From Hyphomicrobium sp. (GTDB taxonomy: Bacteria > Pseudomonadota > Alphaproteobacteria > Rhizobiales > Hyphomicrobiaceae): 64,000 nt of DNA. Positions within the stretch are counted from its first letter, which is position 1. The number at the start of each line of letters is the position of its first letter. The DNA lies in assembly GCF_009026145.1 (NCBI RefSeq), contig NZ_WBUE01000004.1, forward strand, positions 173,517-237,516. The letters are read 5' to 3'. Below the pieces are notes generated by a model. It searched no databases, had not been told where the DNA came from, and was given only the letters and a program-made list of their open reading frames with translations. Below are positions 60,019 to 64,000 of the stretch, in pieces. Made by a program: the position numbers and the translations under genes.

Positions 60019-60996
60019 TTAGTGCGCATGCTGGTGCCCCCGACGGGCTAGTACATCGAGCGGTCGATCGACGTTGGCAAGATCGATGGACGCCATGAGG
60101 ACGTCCTTGTAGGCTCTCAGGTTGCTGCTGCCGCATATATCGCCGATCTTTTGCAGCAGCTCGATGTGTTGGCGTCGGATCACCTCCTCCGGCGTGTGGT
60201 CATCGACATGGCAACCAGATTTGCACCAAGCGTTCCACGCGGTGGTATGCCGGCGAAACCAATTGTGAACCTTGGTTCGGGTGAAATCGTCGTAGCCCAA
60301 GAAGCCAGCGGCCTGCTTCCCCTTCTGGTGAACGCGGCCAACCGCATCCTTCGCATTGAGCGCCGTCAGAACTACGACAAGCAAAACGCAGCGGATGCGA
60401 AACTCCCGCTTGCGCGCGTCGTTGCGCGGACGTTTCGGCGGCCGCGGTCCATGCGAGAATGCTCGGATACTTTCCCCCGTTCGCAGAAGTTGGAGACCAT
60501 CCTGCACGGCCGTGATGGCCTCAAGCAGGCTCGACATTGCGTTCGGAGCGAGCGGCAGCCGCTCGATAAGTCGGCATGCGATCTCGAGCGATACAATCAT
60601 CCCTTCGCGGCCGCCGCTCTGGGACTTGAGTCCTTTGGCGAGAAGCTTCTCCGCATCGCCCGCAATGGCCTCAAATGTTGCGTGCAGATCCGGGTCGTGC
60701 GCAAAGACGATGCGGCCGGCCTCGCCTCGTACCCCAGGTGGCCTGTGCTGCCGATGGCTCAGATACCGCCGGATTTTGTTCCGTCGTGCCTGATCTATCA
60801 TGCTGGCGGCGCGGGCGCGCCCCACGGACTTGGCCAATCGCTTCGCTTGTTCACACCGTTGAGCATCGCTGAGGGGGCGCATACCCCATGATCGCTCGGG
60901 ACCGAACAACCGTCTGATGTTCTCCATCAGCAGCTCTAGCTCTTCGTCGGCATCGAGCGAGACTTGCTGGCAATCGGCAGATCGCGCTCCCATCAT
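60019..60996 (-). CDS. Hypothetical protein coupled to integrase
   Basis: 325 residues, basic, mostly helical (AKRLAKSVGRARAASMIDQA, IACRLIERLPLAPNAMSSLL), with a hydrophobic patch (RIRCVLLVVVLTALNAK) and a C-terminal RRGHQHAH. No family recognised. The ATG pair at 60996/60993 overlaps the integrase stop (ATGATG), giving translational coupling; a longer start at 61041 lies inside int. Because it is locked to the integrase it may be a recombination or regulatory partner. Confidence 0.7.
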   Translation of the reverse strand: MMGARSADCQQVSLDADEELELLMENIRRLFGPERSWGMRPLSDAQRCEQAKRLAKSVGRARAASMIDQARRNKIRRYLSHRQHRPPGVRGEAGRIVFAHDPDLHATFEAIAGDAEKLLAKGLKSQSGGREGMIVSLEIACRLIERLPLAPNAMSSLLEAITAVQDGLQLLRTGESIRAFSHGPRPPKRPRNDARKREFRIRCVLLVVVLTALNAKDAVGRVHQKGKQAAGFLGYDDFTRTKVHNWFRRHTTAWNAWCKSGCHVDDHTPEEVIRRQHIELLQKIGDICGSSNLRAYKDVLMASIDLANVDRPLDVLARRGHQHAH

Positions 60997-62237
60997 GCGT
61001 GCGCCCCAGCGCCGCGTTGAGACTGTTGACGGCTCTCCCATCGACGACGCGCAACACCAGCGTGCCCCTCAACCATCTTGCGAAGCGCGGTGGCCCAGGT
61101 CTCGAGCGCGCGCCGCATCGGCTCGCGCATCGGCGCGTGGTTATAGTGCCGATCGGTCACCCCCTGTTTGGAGTGGTTCAGAATCCGCTCGATGACCTCG
61201 GCTGGAAAGCCGTACTCTCCGAGCCAGGTCGCAACGGTGCGGCGTAGGTCGTGCGAGCGCCACGGCTCCATTTCGAGTGCCCCGCGCAGGGCGATCGGCT
61301 CCGCCTTGAGTGTGTCCCTGCGAACGGGCTTGCCGCTCACTTCGCCAGGAAACAGCCATTGGCTGTCGCCGGCGGCGACTGATGCTTCACGCACAATCTC
61401 GCAAGCCCATTTCGATAGCGGGATTTCGTGTGCCTTGCCGTTCTTGGTCCGCGTGCCAGGCAGGTTCCAAAGGCGACGTTTGAGGTCGAACTCTGCTTTG
61501 GCCGCGCCCAACGCCTCACCGATGCGGCATGCCGTCAGCAGCTGAAGCCGAAACGCGTTCCGCGTCAGGGCGGAAATGTCGGGCACCGTCTCGAGTCCGT
61601 GCCAAAGCGCGCGCAGCTCAGAGGCGCAGAGCGTGCGCTCACGTGGCGTCTCGGCAGCTTTCTTGATGCCGTGGGTTGGATTGGCGGCGACCATGTCCCG
61701 CGACATGGCCCAGTTGTAGACGGTACGAAGCGTCGACAGAGTGCGGTTCGCCTGGACCGGTGCGCGCACCCCGATAGCATCGATCACGGTCAGCACGTCG
61801 CGCCGCGTCAAGGCATTGGCGCGAATGTCACCCAGCGCTGGGCGGATCTCCCGATCGATGATCCGCCGCTCCTCCTTGCTCGATTTGCGCTCGCGGTCGG
61901 CATACATCGTCAGCCACTGATCGCAGAGCGCCCCCACCGAAACGGCACGGGCACGCTCGGCACGCTCGGCAAGCGGGTCACGACCGGCGGCGACGAGCTT
62001 GCCGGTGGCGTCGGCGAGGCCCTTGGCATTGGCAAGGCTGACGCGTGGGAATGCTCCGAGGCCCATCCGGCGAGGGCGCCCATGGGTTGGCGACTGGTAG
62101 CGTAACACCCATGAGCGATTGCCGGCGGAGCTCACATGCAGAAGCAGGCCGGGGCTCCCCTCGACCCGGTACTCACCGGGTGCCGCGTGACGGACCTCGA
62201 CGACACTTGCGATCACCTTCGCCGACTTTTTGGGCAT
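60993..62237 (-). CDS. int: P4-type tyrosine integrase
   Basis: 414 residues: N-terminal arm-binding DUF4102-like domain (EGSPGLLLHVSSAGNRSWVL RYQ-type), core-binding domain (about 100-190) and catalytic domain with Arg238 in TACRIGEAL, His329 and Arg332 in HDLRRT, His355 in LNHSKQGV and nucleophile Tyr365 in DRHYNH. All catalytic residues are present. Inserts DNA into tRNA genes. It is 165 bp from the right attachment repeat and reads away from it, with a putative arm site in its upstream region, which could allow autoregulation. Confidence 0.96.
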   Translation of the reverse strand: MPKKSAKVIASVVEVRHAAPGEYRVEGSPGLLLHVSSAGNRSWVLRYQSPTHGRPRRMGLGAFPRVSLANAKGLADATGKLVAAGRDPLAERAERARAVSVGALCDQWLTMYADRERKSSKEERRIIDREIRPALGDIRANALTRRDVLTVIDAIGVRAPVQANRTLSTLRTVYNWAMSRDMVAANPTHGIKKAAETPRERTLCASELRALWHGLETVPDISALTRNAFRLQLLTACRIGEALGAAKAEFDLKRRLWNLPGTRTKNGKAHEIPLSKWACEIVREASVAAGDSQWLFPGEVSGKPVRRDTLKAEPIALRGALEMEPWRSHDLRRTVATWLGEYGFPAEVIERILNHSKQGVTDRHYNHAPMREPMRRALETWATALRKMVEGHAGVARRRWESRQQSQRGAGAHA

Positions 62238-62255
62238 CCCTCAAGCGCTCCCCCG

Positions 62256-62295
62256 TTGGCACTCCATTGGCATAAAAAATCGGCGCTAGAGCGAG
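62256..62295 (+). repeat. Putative integrase arm-type site, right end
   Basis: TTGGCACTCCATTGGCA followed by AAAA and GCTAG; about 30 of 40 positions match 42976-43015 in the same orientation. It lies between int and the right attachment repeat. Confidence 0.55.
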
Positions 62296-62402
62296 TCGCC
62301 GCAAGACAGCACGATACAAAAAACTGTCGATTAATGCCGTAGATTCCGGGCTATGTGGAGATTGCATGGAACATGGCGAGACGTAGCGAGCAGCCGCTTA
62401 AA

Positions 62403-62452
62403 CTGATTTGTAATCAGGGGGTCGCAGGTTCGAGTCCTGCAGCCGGCACCAA
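62403..62452 (+). repeat. Right attachment repeat (tRNA-Thr 3'-half copy)
   Basis: CTGATTTGTAATCAGGGGGTC is identical to 42878-42898, followed by 29 bases with three substitutions up to CACCAA. It lacks acceptor and D arms, so it is not a working tRNA gene. Confidence 0.93.
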
Positions 62453-62614
62453 AGCTTTTCAATGCGCTAGTCTGGAATAAAACCGGAACGCGATCTCTGA
62501 GTCTGGCGCCGAAACAGTCTCACGTGAGACTTTTCACAGCGATCCCTTCACGCGGCCTGGGTTCAACCGGGTCGAACGGCTTCGCCGCAACGCTTCCGGG
62601 CGGCGCGCGCCGGA

Positions 62615-63103
62615 TCAGTGACCCCGCTTGGCACCGTGCGCGGCGCCGGCGGTCTTCGATGCGCGTGCTTTGAACGTCACGGCAGTCGCTGGCCACAGCT
62701 CCTTCAGCTCAGAGGGCATTTGCCCAACTACGTCGCCGATCTCGCCCGGATCGCAGTGATGCGCAAGCAAAGCGAGGACAGCTCGCACCGCCGGCTCCGG
62801 CGGAATCTGACGGGGCAGAAGCTTCAAGGTCACCTGATCCAAGAACTTCTGCTTGGTATGCACTTTCTGCGGCGCATGCGCCGGCTGCCAGCCCTCGAAA
62901 TAGATGCCGCGCACGATGATCGGCAGCTGAGCGGCAAGGTCCACGGCTTCTTCGACCGAGAGCCGGTCACGCAACTGATGTAGAACTTCACGCAGCACAG
63001 TCAGCGCCGCTGCCTCGTCCTCCAGACCCGCGGTCTCGCGTAGTTCCTTGAGCCACTCTTGAGTCTGCTGCACAGCGTGGGAGATTGTTGCAGGAACAGT
63101 CAT
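62615..63103 (-). CDS. DUF2267 family protein
   Basis: 162 residues. Two similar helical halves as in DUF2267: TQEWLKELRETAGLEDEAAA LTVL-type first repeat with LRDRLSVEEAVDLAAQLPII and RGIYFEGWQP, then LPRQIPPEPAVRAVLALLAH HCDPGEI and VGQMPSELKELWP. The family is widespread with stress genes in Hyphomicrobiales; molecular role unknown. Follows the HPF-cold-shock gene by 12 bp in the same direction, probably co-transcribed. Confidence 0.88.
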   Translation of the reverse strand: MTVPATISHAVQQTQEWLKELRETAGLEDEAAALTVLREVLHQLRDRLSVEEAVDLAAQLPIIVRGIYFEGWQPAHAPQKVHTKQKFLDQVTLKLLPRQIPPEPAVRAVLALLAHHCDPGEIGDVVGQMPSELKELWPATAVTFKARASKTAGAAHGAKRGH

Positions 63104-63115
63104 TGTGGGGCGCTC

Positions 63116-63685
63116 CTAGCTAACCGGTTGATGTTTTCGTCCTGGGCGCACGAAAGTAGCCTGTGGCCCCTTTACTCCCATCTCCTCAGAGTAGCGTACG
63201 TCGTCACCGACGCTTAACGCATCGAACGCCCCGCCCTCGACGCTGTTGCGGTGAAAGTAGATCTCACGGCCATCTGCGGATCGGATGAAACCGTAGTCTT
63301 CATCGGGGCGCAGCGAAGCAATGACGCCTCGCGGCTGCTCCTGATGAACCTTCACCTGGCCCTGCCGCTCGCGCGCAGCATCCTGCAGCTGCCGTCGAGC
63401 TGCCTTGAACGCGTCGCGGATCGTCACGTAAGCGTCCTCATGCACTCCGGTGACGGCCGGATCGCGGCTTATCACTATGTCGGCGGCTCCCGGGACAGCG
63501 AGGTGAATGCGCACTTGGTACGTGTCGCCCTTCTCGTGACGATGCTGCGGGCGACCGACGACGACGCGCGCCGATGTGATACGGTCATAGAACTCTTCTA
63601 GCTTCTTCGCTTCATCGCGAATGCGCGCTTCGATGGGATCGGAATGCCCGATATGCTCGAAGACAATTTGCAGTGGAACCTGCAT
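63116..63685 (-). CDS. Ribosome hibernation factor (HPF/RaiA-like) fused to a cold-shock domain
   Basis: 189 residues. N-terminal HPF/RaiA-like domain (about 1-105: MQVPLQIVFEHIGHSDPIEA, RITSARVVVGRPQHRHEKGD) and C-terminal cold-shock domain (about 122-185) with GVIASLRPDEDYGFIRSADG, EIYFHRNSV and GPQATFVRP, the RNA-binding aromatic KGFGFI-type motif being YGFIRS here. Likely binds ribosomes and RNA in stress or stationary phase. Start ATG 63685 preferred over 63766, whose extra residues look random. Same domain pair is known from other alphaproteobacteria. Confidence 0.9.
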   Translation of the reverse strand: MQVPLQIVFEHIGHSDPIEARIRDEAKKLEEFYDRITSARVVVGRPQHRHEKGDTYQVRIHLAVPGAADIVISRDPAVTGVHEDAYVTIRDAFKAARRQLQDAARERQGQVKVHQEQPRGVIASLRPDEDYGFIRSADGREIYFHRNSVEGGAFDALSVGDDVRYSEEMGVKGPQATFVRPGRKHQPVS

Positions 63686-64000
63686 CGGATTGCTTCTTTC
63701 GCCATTTGAATGTGGTCCGTCAGGCCCAGTGAACATGCAGACACGCCTGTACCGGACGACCGACACCGGTGAAGCTGCAGCAGGAAAGTATCGGCACTTG
63801 CTGAGCTCTGTAACGAAGTGTCGAAATTTGTGACATTGCGTCGGCTTTCGGCGGCCGAAGAAAAACGATCACAGTTGATTTGATTTTTCTGTCCAAGGCG
63901 GCGGCCTGCAAGCCAGCGAACTCAAAAACAAGATGGCGCCGGCCTGAGGGTGAGGTCGGCGCCATGAGTGCCGGTGCCCTTGGGGGGGGGAGGGCAGAGC
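63686..64000. other. Promoter gap and end of window
   Basis: 315 bp upstream of the HPF-like gene, AT-richer than average in 63780-63900 and probably holding its promoter; no gene recognised. Confidence 0.4.
63922..63965 (-). terminator. Probable terminator of a gene beyond the right edge
   Basis: On the minus strand a 13-bp stem (ATGGCGCCGACCT with AGGCCGGCGCCAT, one G-U pair) around a short loop is followed by CTTGTTTTTG, the pattern of a leftward rho-independent terminator. Confidence 0.55.

Noticed and set aside
61003..61024. Third copy of the CTCAACGC-GCGCTGGG motif (inverted) near the int 3' end
   Set aside because: Only about 16 of 18 bases match the copies at 47335 and 53220; in GC-rich DNA this may be chance.
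62403..62452. Second tRNA-Thr
   Set aside because: Only the 3' half is present; acceptor 5' strand and D-arm are missing, so it is an attachment-site remnant.

Overview
The window is GC-rich, densely coded DNA whose gene content (ParA and HWE-kinase families, an HPF-cold-shock fusion, DUF2267, GumK/GumC-like exopolysaccharide genes, tRNA-borne island with AlpA and a P4-type integrase) points to an alphaproteobacterium, most likely of the Hyphomicrobiales. This taxonomic call is inference from gene types, not from a marker gene. 

Positions 1-41.8 kb are chromosomal. Left to right: the C-terminal part of a heavy-metal RND pump; an omega-aminotransferase; an exopolysaccharide locus transcribed leftward (GumC/Wzz-like chain-length protein, GT4 glycosyltransferase, GumK-like glucuronosyltransferase, beta-helix protein, Wzx flippase, Wzy-like polymerase), with a divergent or convergent sugar-precursor group (GT4, DegT/WecE-like aminotransferase, epimerase, RmlA); an orphan ParA; a TonB-dependent receptor; a NarX/NarL-type two-component pair; a GumD/WcaJ-like initiating glycosyl-phosphotransferase; ethanolamine ammonia-lyase EutB-EutC; a signalling operon comprising a 2,099-residue hybrid kinase with eleven tandem 92-residue HAMP repeats, an HWE kinase and a single-domain response regulator; a second RND efflux adaptor/pump pair; a TAXI solute-binding protein; tRNA-Tyr; and RlmB. 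Two small secreted proteins lead up to tRNA-Thr at 42.85 kb. 

From 42.88 to 62.45 kb lies an approximately 19.5-kb integrated element. It is bounded by the 3' half of tRNA-Thr and an imperfect 50-bp copy of that half, carries a P4-type integrase beside the right boundary, and has related putative integrase arm sites just inside both ends. Its left part holds a second tyrosine recombinase, a ribbon-helix-helix protein and a ParA/small-partner partition operon that share a palindromic operator, a membrane protein, a tail-assembly chaperone with a textbook -1 slippery heptamer, and a tape-measure protein, then a HigBA toxin-antitoxin pair. Its right part, transcribed the other way, has integrase, an unknown protein, AlpA, a helicase-like ATPase, two terminase-small-subunit-like proteins (each an internal duplication), a HerA-type ATPase, a minor-tail-protein-Z-like protein and a frameshifted gene. 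No capsid, portal or large terminase gene is seen. The element looks like a phage satellite or a streamlined phage-plasmid-like island that keeps a tail-length module and a packaging-recognition module; it is the best candidate in the window for an undescribed system. 

Beyond the element, 62.6-63.7 kb holds a DUF2267 protein and an HPF-like/cold-shock fusion protein, both chromosomal stress-type genes.
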